Shown one piece after another: positions 23,706 to 37,600 of a stretch of DNA of 64,000 nucleotides. Made by a program: the position numbers and the translations under genes. Each line of letters opens with the position of its first letter. Within the stretch, counting starts at the first letter, position 1. The notes under the pieces were generated by a model that did no database searches, had not been told where the DNA came from, and worked only from the letters and a program-made list of their open reading frames with translations. The DNA is from Solea solea (lineage: Eukaryota; Chordata; Actinopteri; Pleuronectiformes; Soleidae), in contig NC_081154.1 of NCBI RefSeq assembly GCF_958295425.1, forward strand, positions 10,037,766 through 10,101,765, written 5' to 3'.

Positions 23706-24320
23706 TCAGTTTGATTCACAAACAACAGACTGAATCAATAGATATTATGGTGTCCCAGGCATTGGCATAAGAATGACATTCCTTTAAAAAAAAAAAAAAA
23801 ACAGAGAATGGGGACACAACAAATTTAGACCTGCACGTGTCACTGGAATTGTGTAAGAAGGGAAGGAAAAGTGGAGCCTGTGCACATCTTAGCAGGCAGG
23901 ATTGTCTCAGTGGAATTCCCCACAGTCTACAAAAGAGCAGCAGACTTCAAAACGTGACCTGCTGCTACACTGAAATATATATGAAATCATTTTCAGCATA
24001 CCTTTTTTTTATTTTTTTTCTTAAATCTGAATATAGATCAGATGAATGAAAAAGTGAATATCAAGTCCACTGCGTAGGAAATATAGCCCCTTCCGTTCAT
24101 CTGGGCTCCCACCTCCCGTTCACCCGCCATATCCTCCTCCTCCCCTTCCCCTGTTTCCTCTGTCTGACAGATGTCAGACATGCTGCGACAAGCTAAGCCC
24201 CAGAGATGTCACGGCCAGAGGAAACAGGGGGCGGGGGGGGGATCAAGAGCGAGTCTATATCTTATCACTGCAGGTATAAAAGGAGATTAGCCGACACACC
24301 GGAGGAGCAGCCCGTGCTGC

Positions 24321-24378
24321 TTTACATGGGGGTAATAATCGGTGTTAAACAAAGGTGGTGTCGCATCCGTGCCCGATA
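24321..24378 (+). repeat. Local imperfect duplication, copy B
   Basis: TTTACATGGGGGTAATAATC followed by GGTGTTAAACAAAGGTGGTG is the partner of 23649-23705, about 670 bp away in direct orientation. Confidence 0.7.
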
Positions 24379-25811
24379 CACCTGCCCTGTCAGTGTTGCT
24401 TTCTCAGATCAGTCACTTACACCTCACCTCCGTCGCCTTTATCCAAGCCAAGTTCAGGATTTAACTTGATCACTCTTTTGCAGCCTTTCTCAGCTCCGGT
24501 ATTTACTTTCAGACAGATAATGTGAATTTAAGATATCCCTCTGGTATCATGCTTTATGGAATACCTAGATTTATTGAGATAATGTCTCATTGTGGCCAAA
24601 AAAAGGAGAAATGTAAAGGAAAAAAAAAAAAAGTTTTATTTCAGCTTTATTCAACGGGTTAAAAACAATGAAGTTTAGTATGGAGGCGAACATAAGGCAC
24701 AGATGTTTTTGACTCTGCCTCAGCAACGTGAGCAGAACTGCCAGGCATTTTAATGCTGTCTGAGACTTCCTCAATTTACAGTTCCCCCGTCCACATGCGA
24801 TGCTTTGTTTTCCCAACCGTTCCAGCTCCAGAACAAAGGATTGTTCCTCTTCCTGCCTGATTTATTTGCATTTTAAAGCATTTTATTCCTGCCACCTCGT
24901 TTGTGTCGGCTCCAGTGTGTTACTCAAGTCCATAAGTAATGTTGTTGTGCTCTGAGAGTTATGTGCTGCACAAATGCTGCACACTACTGCTGCATATATA
25001 TATGTAGATGAAGCCCATCTCTGCTTTATTACGGTGCGGTTATAAAAAAGCCTCTTTGACATATGCAACTGAGATAAATTAGGATTAAATTATTGAACTT
25101 GGCACACGTTTCACAAGTTATATAGTCTCATAGTTAGTGTAGCCTACACTTGATTTGTATTCAAAGCTGAATTATTGGTGACACTCCAAAGCAAGATTGG
25201 CTTGAGACCATTCAACTGGTAATTTTCTCATTTCAGTTGGTGTTGTTGGTGCAAAGATGCAAACAATATCTGGCACTTTCCAAGATTTGAGAGAACTGTG
25301 TTGTCATCGTGATGCACCGCAGAAACAACACAGGTGTAATTTTAAAAGAAAAACTGAGATATTAAAGTGCAACCATGATGGGAATGTGCAACAATAATAC
25401 CAATTGGAATACTTTTGATGGGATATATTAAAAAGCATCTCAGGTAAAAATTAGACAGGCATTTTACTGTATACTTTACAATAATAATTCCTTTTTATTT
25501 GCAAAGCACTGTCAAAGATTCTCAAAGACACCGCTCCGAGACACAGCATTCCCGTGGGTAAACAGACTCCATGTGGGTGCTGTTGTTGCATGTACACAGT
25601 GCTGTCAGTGTACTATAAATGTGTCACTTAATGCCAGGTTCACTGTGCCAATGCTGATGCGATGAAGGACTACGTGAGAGGGTGTGAATGAGCAGGAGAC
25701 AGTGCTGTGTGTGTGTGTGTGTGTGTATTTTGATCTCTGCAACACTCCTGCTAAGACACTTAGATGTGGTCAGACACACGCCGACTGATGGCCATCAATA
25801 ATGCACATGAT

Positions 25812-25832
25812 GGGGGGGGGGGGGGGGGGGGG
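25812..25832. repeat. Poly(G) run of 21
   Basis: Uninterrupted G homopolymer. Length is unreliable in most sequencing data. Confidence 0.9.
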
Positions 25833-26492
25833 ATCCGGCAACCAGAGTTATCATCAGGGATGATTGGCCTGTCCCTGCTGGAAGCCGCCCTTCCATCTCC
25901 ACAGACAGATGGCTTTCAATTTCCTCCCTGATGAAGAAAAGCAGAAAGAAAAATCCTCCGTCGTCAGACTATAGCCCGGCTCAGTAAGAACCATATCATC
26001 GGTCCAATGCTAATGTGCTATTATTAACATTAAGTCCCCGCTTGAGACAGCCTGGTGTTTATGCTTAAAAAAAAAAAAAAATGGTTGAAGCATCCACTAA
26101 CTGATGAGGCAATATCTCAGTTAGTCAGTGGGGGTCCTAGACCAGCTGTTGGTATGAGATCTGTGGGTGAGATCTTTGTTGTGTGTTTGTAAGAAGGAGG
26201 TAGAGAGAGAGCGAGAGGGAGAGGGAGGAAGCGTGGGTTTGTCAATTGGTCTGCAATCTCTATTTTGCCGCATTTTTATCAGCTTCTGTGGTGTTTAGAT
26301 CTAACAGTGATCACTCCGTCATCAGAAATAATAAGTTTATCTGATCTCATAGTGTAAGTTTGAAAGGAGATTTTGGAAGTCTGACATGGATGTCTGGGAA
26401 TTTTAGGGACTGAGAAAACTGACCGTATTTGCATGTCTTTGTGTGTCTTTGCATCAAAGAAAAGTGGAAGACAAATATGGGCATGTCTGCAC

Positions 26493-26494
<2 letters not shown>

Positions 26495-26526
<32 letters not shown>
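26495..26526. repeat. (GT)n microsatellite
   Basis: About 16 GT units. Confidence 0.95.
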
Positions 26527-26530
<4 letters not shown>

Positions 26531-27879
26531 GCGGGCACATGTGTGTTTGTGAAGAACAGCCCTTCCTCACGCTGCTGTGCTGGCATCACCGTAAACCACT
26601 GCTGCCGCCTCTGGGAGAACAGAGTGACTTTTTGTCTTGGCTTATAGGTGATGTCACATCCAGAGCTCAATGGTAACACATACGCAGTGCTGCGCTCTTA
26701 ACAGCCACCACTCTTCAGTCTGGAAACCATTGCTCTGCCACGCTGCCCACTCACAAGCCTAATCAGGCCCTGATGAGAGCGTTCCTACACCATGACATTG
26801 GGGGAGGGGGCAGCTGTTTGAGGTGGTTGGCTCGTGATGGAGGTGGTGGAAACTCCTTTTGCCGCTCTGTCCAAGTTCTGGTATGGATTGGAAACGGGCC
26901 CCTTTTGGGGTTTTCGTCTGGAGACTTGTGTGGACGAAGCAGACGTGAAGCGTGTACAGTGAGAAGAAATGAAGACCGATGACGGGGCGAGGCTGTTTTC
27001 CCCGAATATTCCCCCCCCCCCCCTCTCCCTAATGACTATTACATCAATTGCCTGCATCACTGCGTCATTTGAACGTCAGTTACAGTTTTTAAGGTCAGTA
27101 CATTAGTATAATAAATTTATTCATAGCCTTCTCCCACCTCCTAGCGCTGGTGGGCATCTCCTGTAATAGGGCACTGACATCTGTCTGCTGAAATTGCCCA
27201 CTGAGCACCTTCTTCTCCCTCAAATGGGGGCCAGAGACCCCCTGCGAGTGTGAATGTGCGTGCTACCGTTGTTTTCCGCACACACTCAAACACACAAATA
27301 CTTTGGCTGCGTGCCATCAAAGCGCCATGAACCCCAGATTGGAACGAAGACATTAGCTCAAGTCACTGAGCGGCCTCCCACCTGTACCAGCTCATACCTG
27401 TGTTTGGCGTCTTGTCCAACATATGACGGCTAATTCTGCCCCATGGAATTGTATACACAGAAACACGTGTAGCTCTCTTCTTATTTTTACAATCCTCCAT
27501 CCTTTCACTGCTCCCAACACCATTTGTAATTGCTTTGACACGTGAGGCGGTGTTTCTGAGCAGAGGCACAGATGAAAGGACATTTCTTCCTGCCTCTTGT
27601 TACCATTCTGAGCAAGTGATGAGTGTCACGGGTAGTTCACTAGACTGAAATTATCCGCCGGAGTTTTGGATTCAGAACGGTCGTGTTTTTGTCTGTCCTT
27701 TAGGGCGTCGGGTTCCTTCACATTTGTTCAAAGGACGGATGTGAATTCTGCAGTTGATTATCATGCTTTAGAGAGAATCTGCGTCACGTACAATCGAGTC
27801 ATGTCTTTGTGGGTTACGTGAGTGTGACAGCTGAGGATACGGAAGAGAGAGACGTATCGGAAATATAGATGCCGGTATA

Positions 27880-28095
27880 TGCAGTAATTAGTATTAATTA
27901 GATTCATTTCATGATCAATTCATCTGTTTAGTTTCTCTGAAAATGTCAGAAAATGTCTAATGTCTTGTTTTTTTGCACAACCCAGAGATCTTCAGTTTAC
28001 TGTCATAGAAAAAAAAAAAGAAAAAGACGCTGAAATCAGAGACTTGTTTTTCATTAAAGCAATTGTTCGACTGATAAATCAACCATCAAAATACT
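27880..28095 (-). mobile_element. Old fragment of a fish MITE (internal part)
   Basis: The segments AAAATGTCAGAAAATGTCTA, CAACCCAGAGATCTTCAGTT, TACTGTCATAGA and GCTGAAATCAGAGA follow the order I remember for the interior of a very common teleost MITE whose ends read GGGCTGCAACTAACGATTAT. No coding capacity; the family name is not claimed. Confidence 0.5.
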
Positions 28096-28388
28096 TGGCC
28101 ATACGTTTGGCGATTACATTTTGCAACCCTGGAATGTATCCTCCTCACAGTTGTTTTTAAGATCATTTGAAGCTCTGCCGTACGCTTCCATTCTTGACCT
28201 GAAAACCATTAAAAGCCTAAAAATAGACACTGTTATTTATTTTCCACTCATACTCAGATAGCATCTGGCTAGGACATCAAATGATTTGAGCGTATTTTAC
28301 ATCGACTGACAGTTTCAAGGTGCTTTTTATACTCAAAACGGTGGGGCTGGGCTAAGAATAGACAAATACAATAACAGTTACCAGATAT

Positions 28389-28588
28389 NNNNNNNNNNNN
28401 NNNNNNNNNNNNNNNNNNNNNNNNNNNNNNNNNNNNNNNNNNNNNNNNNNNNNNNNNNNNNNNNNNNNNNNNNNNNNNNNNNNNNNNNNNNNNNNNNNNN
28501 NNNNNNNNNNNNNNNNNNNNNNNNNNNNNNNNNNNNNNNNNNNNNNNNNNNNNNNNNNNNNNNNNNNNNNNNNNNNNNNNNNNNNNNN
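28389..28588. other. Assembly gap (200 N)
   Basis: Exactly 200 consecutive N. A round number usually denotes a gap of unknown or nominal size. Confidence 1.
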
Positions 28589-29314
28589 AGTCTGAATGCT
28601 GACGAGCTGTATGCACGTTACATCTGCATGAATTAATTATTTAAAAAAGAAAACCCTCAGACTTCCCCTCTAGATCACAATCGGCCGAACATCCATTGTT
28701 TAATTCAAAACACATCAGCACAAACCTCCTCACGCTCATTCCCCTTTGAACTGCAAAGGCCCGCAGATTCGTCACAGCTGAGGTTGTTTTCTCCCCCCCC
28801 CCGGTCCCACCCCACAGCCCTCCCACCACAGTGCAGCTGAAGTAACTGCAGTCCACTTGTTGCCACGGTCCCTGTCTGCACCAGTCAATCAAACGTCCTG
28901 AAGCGTCACAGAGTGCGCCCCTCACCCCTTTCCGAAAGCGCCGCCCACTCCCACCACCCTCTACATCACTGTTGACGCCCCCTTTCTCCTCCACCTCCAC
29001 CGTGGGCCCTCACAGCTCCTCACTGACAGACTGGAGAAATGCTCAGGCAGGTGCGGGGGGGTGGGGGGGGCTTTCCTTTTGGCCATTTTCTGTGTGACAG
29101 ATCAATAAAAAGAGAGGTCGTTTATCTAAAACAAGGGAAAATGGAGTGCTTGATTGTTGTGTGACTGAATCCTCTCAGAGCAAACACCACAGTCCTCCCC
29201 TTGGCTCTGTTCCCATATAATAAGGCTGGTGCTTTTTGTCAAGGGTTGCTGCACGTTGGTGCGACTCTGCAGCTCATGTCATAAAAATGGCAGTGACAAA
29301 TCTTAGGCTTCCCT
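28589..29314. other. Intergenic, no gene recognised
   Basis: Moderately GC-rich with C- and G-runs (28793-28802, 29055-29070). A minus-strand 119-codon frame at 28641-29000 is Gly-rich without a recognisable domain. Confidence 0.5.
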
Positions 29315-29315
29315 C

Positions 29316-29355
<40 letters not shown>

Positions 29356-29357
29356 TC
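29315..29357 (+). repeat. (CTTT)n tetranucleotide microsatellite
   Basis: About ten CTTT units. Confidence 0.95.
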
Positions 29358-29721
29358 ACAGTGGCAGAAAAACACAAACCATAAAAGGTCCTTTTTACCT
29401 CCGGTTGTTAATGAAGGGAAAAAAAAGGTCACTGGTCGGAAACAAACAACTGAGAGCGAGACTCATGTATAAGTCTAACCACTATATTTTACACGTAGCT
29501 CCTATAAACCCAGCACAGAGTGTCATGTGTTTACACTGAGAAAAAGCATTTTAGTTAGGGGTGTCAAATTATCTGTGTTATGTTTTTTAATCGCATTACT
29601 ACCTCACAAATTTAATGTTGTGTTTTTTTTTCGCAGGAAGTCTAAGTCTAATTTTTAATCTCTAACTTTACTGTTTCTGTATGCGAGTTCTCGGCCCAAT
29701 GAATGGGACATTTACGTTTAA

Positions 29722-29791
29722 AAAATGATTAATCGGGAAAATAATCGACAGATTAATCGATTATGAAAATAATCGTTAGTTGCAGCTCTAG
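29722..29791 (-). mobile_element. Terminal fragment of a fish MITE
   Basis: ATGATTAATCGGGAAAATAA, then ATCGACAGATTAATCGATTA, then GAAAATAATCGTTAGTTGCA and GCTCTAG match the recurrent terminus of the same teleost MITE family proposed at 27880-28095. The reverse complement begins near CTAGAGCTGCAACTAACG. Confidence 0.6.
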
Positions 29792-31598
29792 TTTAAACAA
29801 TAAATGACTTTATAAAGCCACCTTTTTTGTTATATAAAATGTTATATTATGCACAATTTCCCACGTGTTTACTTCAAGTACTCACACAGTGTGCCTCATA
29901 TGTAGAGTCACAGGAAACACACCCTGACCTTAGAATATGCAAACAGGCCAGGCCACTTCATTATGATCCATTATGTCTCCTGAACGTTCTCTCAAGGTTT
30001 CTGCGGTTTGTGTTGGACCACAGAGTGGAAGCGTGACCGGCGGCAGAGTAAACACAGGTTGAAAAAGGAGCTGGTAGCTTTCCACCAGGCCTCACTTTTT
30101 ACGCTGCAGTGGACACGAGGCGAGTTCCCGGCGACGCAGGTGGTTTTACTGTATGTCACTGAAGGTACAGTGTGCACGCTTGCATTTGTGATTCCACGTG
30201 AATGGTCTCTCATGGAATAGAGAGACAGATGCTCCTCCTGCTGGTGGTGACCTTGATTATTCAAGACGTGCAGCGTTAACCCGTTACAGCAAAAGCAAAG
30301 TATGTCAAACAATGTTATAAACGTTATCTATTGAGAAATGTTATGATTAATCATTTTGTAATTTGTTATTTTTACTCCCATTTGATAGACAAGACAATAA
30401 TAGGTTATATCAATCTTAGAAAACATGCATACAGGTATTAACTCAGGGCAGGTTTTTCCACACACAATGTTTTTGCAGCGTAATGAAATCCAAATTGATG
30501 GATTGGGTCTTTCATCGATATTTACAGTATCTTTGTGAGTCCGTTGTAGCTTCGTTGTATTTCCCAGCTTCTTACAAGAAAGTCTGTCCCGTATATCTGA
30601 GAGAACCAGAACCATGCAGTTCATATTTTATGAATGTCCTCCCCGTGGTTACCTTTGGTGAGTTGCTGAGTCGACGCCACTGCAGAAACATATTTTTGCC
30701 CTGAAGACTAGAACAATCGGTTGTAATCACTAATGAACCTCTTTCGTTCCTAACCACAAATAGTCACTTCAGGGGCCCAATCAGCTTTACTTTGAGTGTA
30801 AACATGCGCCATAATCCAAAATTCAATATTCAGCATGTTATCTGATCAGTGGTAGGCTTCCAGGGAAATCTTCGCTGAATTAAAGAAGATCCAGGAGAGG
30901 CCTCCGAGCAGAATGTGTAGCGCAGGAGATGTTTTTGGTCTCAAAGTGAGATTTGCTGACGGGCGTAACGCAGTGAAACCACCTCCTGCCGCCGAGGAAC
31001 AACAAACCTGGTTCTGCAGGCTTTTTTATTCATGCCACACTGTGCGCTGTGATTCTTTAAAAGCTTTAGGATATTTTTTATTATTTGTCTGCAACCCCTG
31101 TTAGAATTAGCTGCTTCCTGTTGTGGCTCGGACCCTCTCGTAAAAGAGATGTTTGTACCCGGCGAGTAATTTCTGCTTGTAATAATAACAACGATAACTT
31201 GAAGCAGTAGCCCTGACTGTGTTCCAGTTTTCCTCGTAAGGAATTGAACCGCAGACGTGTAAGAAAACTTGTAAAAGCATTTTTATGGGTTTTATTCCTC
31301 ATCGTTGTGGGAATCCCGTTAGAAATTCCGTTCAAACGCTCCATTTGCATGACTTTGGTTTTTAAGACGGAAGTGAGAAGAGATACAGTTTATAATGCGG
31401 GTGAACCAACACTATAATAACTGCAGCAGCAACAGCGCGCTCGGTTATTTAGACAAAGAGGAACATTGTAAGCGATTGGCTCGGTTGCCTCCGACATAAC
31501 GTTGATATCCGCTGCATGTTGTGCTCTGACCCTGGCTTCCAAGTGTAGATAACAACGGGAGGGAAAGGAGGCGAGAAGCCCAGAGCTAACAACCAGAG

Positions 31599-31601
<3 letters not shown>

Positions 31602-31638
<37 letters not shown>
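31602..31638. repeat. (TG)n microsatellite
   Basis: About 18 TG units. Confidence 0.95.
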
Positions 31639-31641
<3 letters not shown>

Positions 31642-34600
31642 GTTGGCACAGTGCTGACATGCCTCGCAGTGAAGGCCACCTGGCTGGGACTGGCTCTGCC
31701 TCTGTACTGCTGGGTTAAGGGGAGATAAGCCCTCAGAGGCAGCCTCTATTCCCTTCCAGAGTCCTTAGGCCCTCAGAGCTCCAGAACTCCCTGTAGGAAG
31801 GAGGCACGAGTCCTTATCAGCTTGATAAACCCACACAGGAACTGGTGGCTCCAGGACCTGACTGAACAGGAAGAGGGAGGTTAGTTGGGGTAAGGACACT
31901 GCATCGTCAAAGAGTTGATTTTCAAAAAGAGCCTTGACAGAAATTGCAGGCCATGGAAACATTTGCTCTCATTTTTGGTAATATATTGAGCTCTTATGGT
32001 TATTTCAAAATTCATTCCAAAGGTATTTATTTCATTTCTCTTGACAGAGGCTCTGCAATGACCCCACATCTGCATACGCGTCCGAAGTAATAAAGATCAT
32101 TTTTTGCTCGATTCGAGAAACTGAATACATTTGAGCGGATACCTCGGAGAGTCACAGTCGCAAACTTCCACACTTTTCTTTGCCATCGCTTCTGTAAAAA
32201 AAAAACTGGGAAAGAATGTTGAGGATTCACGGAGAGAATGAATGAAGAATCCCAGCGTTGACTGGTGGAGACGGTATAAATGTGTCAATCATCATGTTTG
32301 GGGTTCCTGTGGCTGGGAACGGCCAAAGCCACAGATATTTTCCCTCAAGTGATTGATACCGATTTTGCCCACAGTTGTTGTAGATACGCCGAGACGAGAT
32401 GTGCTCAGGCACATCATTAAAATTAGTGTAACCAATGTGATACAAGACCTTTTTGTCATCGCGCGAAGGATACAGTAAAGTCTCGCTGACACGGTTCTAA
32501 GCCAGGCCATCACAGCACGGGATTGTAGGCTCTTATATGCATTTGGCTGTGATGAATCCTGTGAAATTTTCTTGCGGTCACGTCACTGTCATAGAGCAGA
32601 GCCACATACTTTGGTCTCGACGCTGGACAGAGAGGAAACAAAGAGAAAGATGATCATGTGAGGGGGAAAAGTGGTGAAACTCCGGTATTTGGGGCGAAAA
32701 AAATCATGGAATTAACGGAAATAAAAGTGGGACAGGTGAATTCCACTCCACAATAGCTTAAGACTGCTTCTGGAATTCTGCTCCATCACTGTTTATGTGC
32801 AAGCTGGGGTGTTACTGTGACAACAGATGCAAAGTGCTTCTTAAAGTTAGTTTACAGTCACTCATGATAAAGGGATTTCAAATATTTTATTGATATTGTT
32901 CACTCCAGCTTTTATAAACGGGATTAGATTTTTTTGAATGTATTTCTAATAATACCTGCTACAGGAAATAATACTTCTTGCGTGTTATATTTGTGTCCTT
33001 TTATTAAAACGTGATGTTTTAAATACAACTCCGTGGTGTTATTAAAAGTCAAATGCGATATTAAAAAAAATGACATTTACTCAAAGCAATTTCAGTTGTG
33101 CCTCAAAACTGCAGGATGTGTTTTGCCATAATTATTATTGTTGTCATCATTATTGCTATTTTCAGAGCAGCAGCCAAAGTAGTAATTGACAGTATAAGGT
33201 TCAGCGGGGATCCACCGATATGAAGTTTTCTTGTTTTCATGTGCCGGGGACATGTCCTCTCCTGCAAATGCCTTAATTGCACAACGGCCCCTGTAGCAAA
33301 GTTTCCAGTCTAGGAATTCTTTAGTGGATTTCCCTTTTTTTTTTCTTCTTCTAAGACCAAAACTGGTAATGATTTCCCTCAGCCATTTCAAAGCTTGTTT
33401 TTTACTTTAACTCCCCGTACACTGCACTGAAACCTCTGTGGGTCTATATATGAATAATCTTAGGAAAAGTCATTCCTTAGGTGATACTGCAGAAGCTGTC
33501 TAGCTCTACCCTGGACTTCTTAAGTCTTACTGATTCAATTTAACTCAGGCTCTTATCAATGGAGCACTCACATGGTCACGATTGTCATATATCCAAACAA
33601 TCAAACCTTTTGATAAGTTATTTCAGAAGTCATGTTGGTTTCCTGTCTGGTGAGCCAACAGAGATGTTTTCCTGAAACATGTGAAGCTAATGCTGAAAAA
33701 ACCAGACCTCCTTTCTGTAATCTTTCTATCAGCGTTGAGAGAAATAATCTCCTCTCCAGCCTTTTTTTTTTTTTATTCTCTCCCACATGTGAGACTTCAC
33801 CCGAGCCAACGGGGGGATCTGTAAATCTTCTTCTTGTTTGGGTTTGTCTGCGGGAGGCTCGCCGGCTCCGTAACTTTGAATCACCTTCTAAGAAACGCGT
33901 CCCTTGAGCTTTGAGGGCTCACAGTGTGACAGGTACGGATTCATCTCCGTCTCTTTTTACCGTGGGTGGAAAAAAAAAAGAAGCAGGAACCACAGCAAGT
34001 ATTTTTACATCAAAGCGTTTTCGTACGTATTCTGTCACCGACATGATTTTACAATCATTTCAGGATGATGTGTGGTTACTAAGTGAACACTGCTTATTTT
34101 CATCATGTAACTAGACTGTGTTCTCTGTGTTATCTGCCTCAATGTTTTCAGAAGACCATCATCTATATCAGTGAGAGAACTAGAGGAAAATATAATATTT
34201 TAATATAATAATATAATAATAATAATAAGGGCGTAAGACAGATTGTCCTTACCAGTATTAGAGACAAGACACATTACGTGTGTGAACAATGCTGTGAGAG
34301 GAGACGAGAGCGAGCGAGCGGATTTTACGAGCACCAGTGAACGCATCACGGCCGAGCTCAAAAGTCGCTGCGAGTCACAGAGTAGACGAGAGAACGCAGG
34401 TGATGTGCTGTTCCGACAACACAGTGGTGACTTTTTATGGCCGTCAGTCCAGACCTTAAGTTATCAGCCAACATGATCAGATCTCAGCCCGACCCAGTCT
34501 AGGTTCAGGCTCGGGCAGAGATTCTAAACTCTACTGTGGATGTGGGGTGTCCACCAGTTAAACGGGGCAGAAGTTTTGATTTCTGGTCCTCATATGGTTA

Positions 34601-37600
34601 AGTCATGTTACGGATGTAGCTCCACCAGGGCATACACTTTGACAACAGTGTCCCAGCATACAATCATTAGTGGGGAATCAGTTTATTGAAGTTTATCTCA
34701 GAATGTGTATAGTTTCTGGTTTAGCTTGCAGGTAGTTGTGTAGACAGTTTTTTAAGCTGCCAGAGGATAAAATTGGTCTCCTCATCAGTCCAAAACATGA
34801 TGCTGTGACGTATGCCATGTTTTTGTCACTGCTGTCTTATCCTTCTATGCATTTGCTTCTTCTATTATCTTCTATATATAGTTTGAGCCGCTGGGTGGGA
34901 AATGTGGCACACGCGCCGAGCGCTTAGGGCATGAATGTGTCATTGCAGCAGTAATTCGACCCTCAATCACACTGTCTGGCTGTGTCAGTCTGTCTTTGAC
35001 AAGTTCAATTAAGTCTAATTTGTCCAGGTTTAATTGGACTAATGCAAAAAAAAAACTGATTGTATCTACAAATACTGCAAAGTTTTGTTTTTTCAGCCTC
35101 AGACTCCCAATGTTTATGCGAGAAAATAACAGTGCAGTACTAGTACAAAGCAAGCTTTGAGGCTCAACTTTGGGTCAGTGACTAACAGCACCACTGGAGA
35201 CAACAAAGACTGAGTCAGCAGACATCACTGCTGTGGTGAAGACTGAGCCGCTGGGAGCGATTTGCTCTAATTCTGTGCATTACAGAATCTGGCTTGAATG
35301 GCAGCGCAAGTCAAGTAGCTGATTAGCTCGCAGGGTTGTTTGTCTTAGTTTGGCTTTTGACGTCGAACATTTCATAAACAAGAAGCGTATTTCTCATGAG
35401 CAGAAGCGAGGAGCTATTTCTGCAATCTGCGCTTGTGTACGGCCCAGCAATTAAATATTATATCATTAAGTGTGGTTATAATTATCTCTGCCAGATAAGT
35501 GACAGCACTGGTAGTTTGATTAAGCTCTTTCAGTGATGTCATTACATTTCCCATGTGACCTCATGTGGCCATGAGGATAATGACTCTCTAGTATGACGCA
35601 TTTTCAGTGCCACGTATGCTCTCGAGGCACTCGCTCTTCTTTTTTGTTATTTATCTCCAGTTTTCTCCCCCGTCTCTGCATGGTAGCAAAGTAGACAGAC
35701 AAAGCCCCAGGATAAGCACATCGCTTTTGCAGATGCATCTTCACCTCAGTGCGTGCCACCTTCACAGCAAAATTGTCTCCAGTGACTTCCAAAGTCCAAT
35801 TTGTGTCTGAACACATTTCAGAGAGAACGACTGTGTAGAGGGTTAGTCTGACTTTGCCAAGTACCAGTAGTTGAGTTGTGTAATTTCCCAATAATTGTTG
35901 CTGTTAAATAGTGTTAAAAAGCATACACTGGGACCTTTTTGTGCTGTTATGACTTTCCTGCTGAGAAACTCCCAGTCAAGTGGATTTATTAAACCAGCCA
36001 AGACCAAATACTGTATATGTACAGTATATCCATCCAGCACCAACTTTATTTTAACTATCCTATCATTAAAGCTTGTTTGCGGTAATCTCACATGCATAGA
36101 TTATGCGTCTGCAACCTCACACAATCTCTTTTATACGTATAGTTTTACATGCACGGAGCAGAGTGTCGGCCTCCTTCCAATCTCCTGTCTCTGAGAGCCA
36201 ACTGAGGAGCTTCTGTCTGTTCCACTGTCTGGCTTAGTCATCAGGGGATGAGTATGAAAGCCTGATTGTAACCGAAGAATGTGTCTGAGCCGAGCTGTGT
36301 GGTGTGCAGTAGGATGATGAATGGAGTGACATCCCGGGGAGCGGGTGAGCAGACACTCGGTGGATGTCTGAAGTTGGGACACTTATCGAGCCAGTGAACC
36401 CCTAAAATACAGATTGTCCTTCGTCACTGCTCACGCTTATAATTCTCGCTGTGTGAGAAAAGGACCACTTTACTGTGTGTAAAAGTCTGGTGTCGTTTTT
36501 TTTTTTTTATATCCGAGTTAGAAAACCGCGCTCTTGTTCATAAACCAGGTGCAGAGCGTAAGTGGTGAAGCGTTCAGTATCTTTTTTTTTTTTTTTTTTT
36601 GGATATAAGCTTCTCTGTTTGGTTCTCATGTGTATATGTTTCCAAGTTTACGTCGAGGATTACCAGGATGAAATTACTCCTATCTGAGTTCTTCCATTGT
36701 GTCGGCTGTGTGGACACAGAAATCTGACATCGTCCTGACGTCATTTCAGATTTTAAGTATATACTTGTCACTTCCGTATGTGCTTCTAGTACTGATATGT
36801 ATCCGATTTTTGATTTGTTGTCAAAATCAAATGCCAGCGTAGGAGAGTGCTATTCTTCAGAGCTATACCTTCTGATTCTTAATGTTCCCTATGGGTGATC
36901 AATAAAGGCCCATCCTTTATGATCTGCTACACACATATGTAATGTTCTGTTGTTGATGACGCATGAATGCCGCTTGAGAGGGTGGTCACGTTCACATTTA
37001 AGACACTTAATCTGATCTGTAATGAACGAAATTTGATTAATGTGGCTGCTTATCTGAATGTTGCCCCGACCGTGTGTATGTGTTTTGCATGTGTGTGTGT
37101 GTGTGTTTGCTGATGTGTGTGTTCAGACAAAGGAGGCCTGAGCTTGATCTCATCTGGTCTCAGAGATCATTAGGCTCCTGTTCACTGGGTCCAGGGGGAA
37201 AAAAAAAAGAGGCCATTATGGTTCACACGGGCGTCATCACTCGCCGCAACTACTGATTCAACCAACACGTCATCATCGCTCCGAGTTAGACGTTTGGAGT
37301 TTAAACCAAATACATTTGGAAGCAAGAGCTTTTCAAGCAATGGGGAAACTTAAAATTACATTTTAAATTAAAAAATCACCATCTGTTTTACAATTATATA
37401 AATAAATGCGATACAACTATTGCAATATACTGTTTGAGTGAAACGTCCAAAATGAAAAATTACATGTAAAACAGACTGGAACTGCATTTTAGAACTGTGA
37501 TAAAAAAGAACTTCAATTTATGACGAGGAACTTTGATTCATTGTTATTATTAGAAGATAAATAAATTTTTAAAACTGCAGATCATGTAAGTGATTAATCA

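Larger units (their letters stand above)
24379..27879. other. Intergenic, no gene recognised
   Basis: Contains (GT)n at 25706-25727 and 26495-26526, a 21-base G-run at 25812-25832, an A-run at 26068-26081, and C-rich runs near 27012. The stretch 25480-25535 resembles the start of a common fish repeat, but too little remains to name it. Confidence 0.5.
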
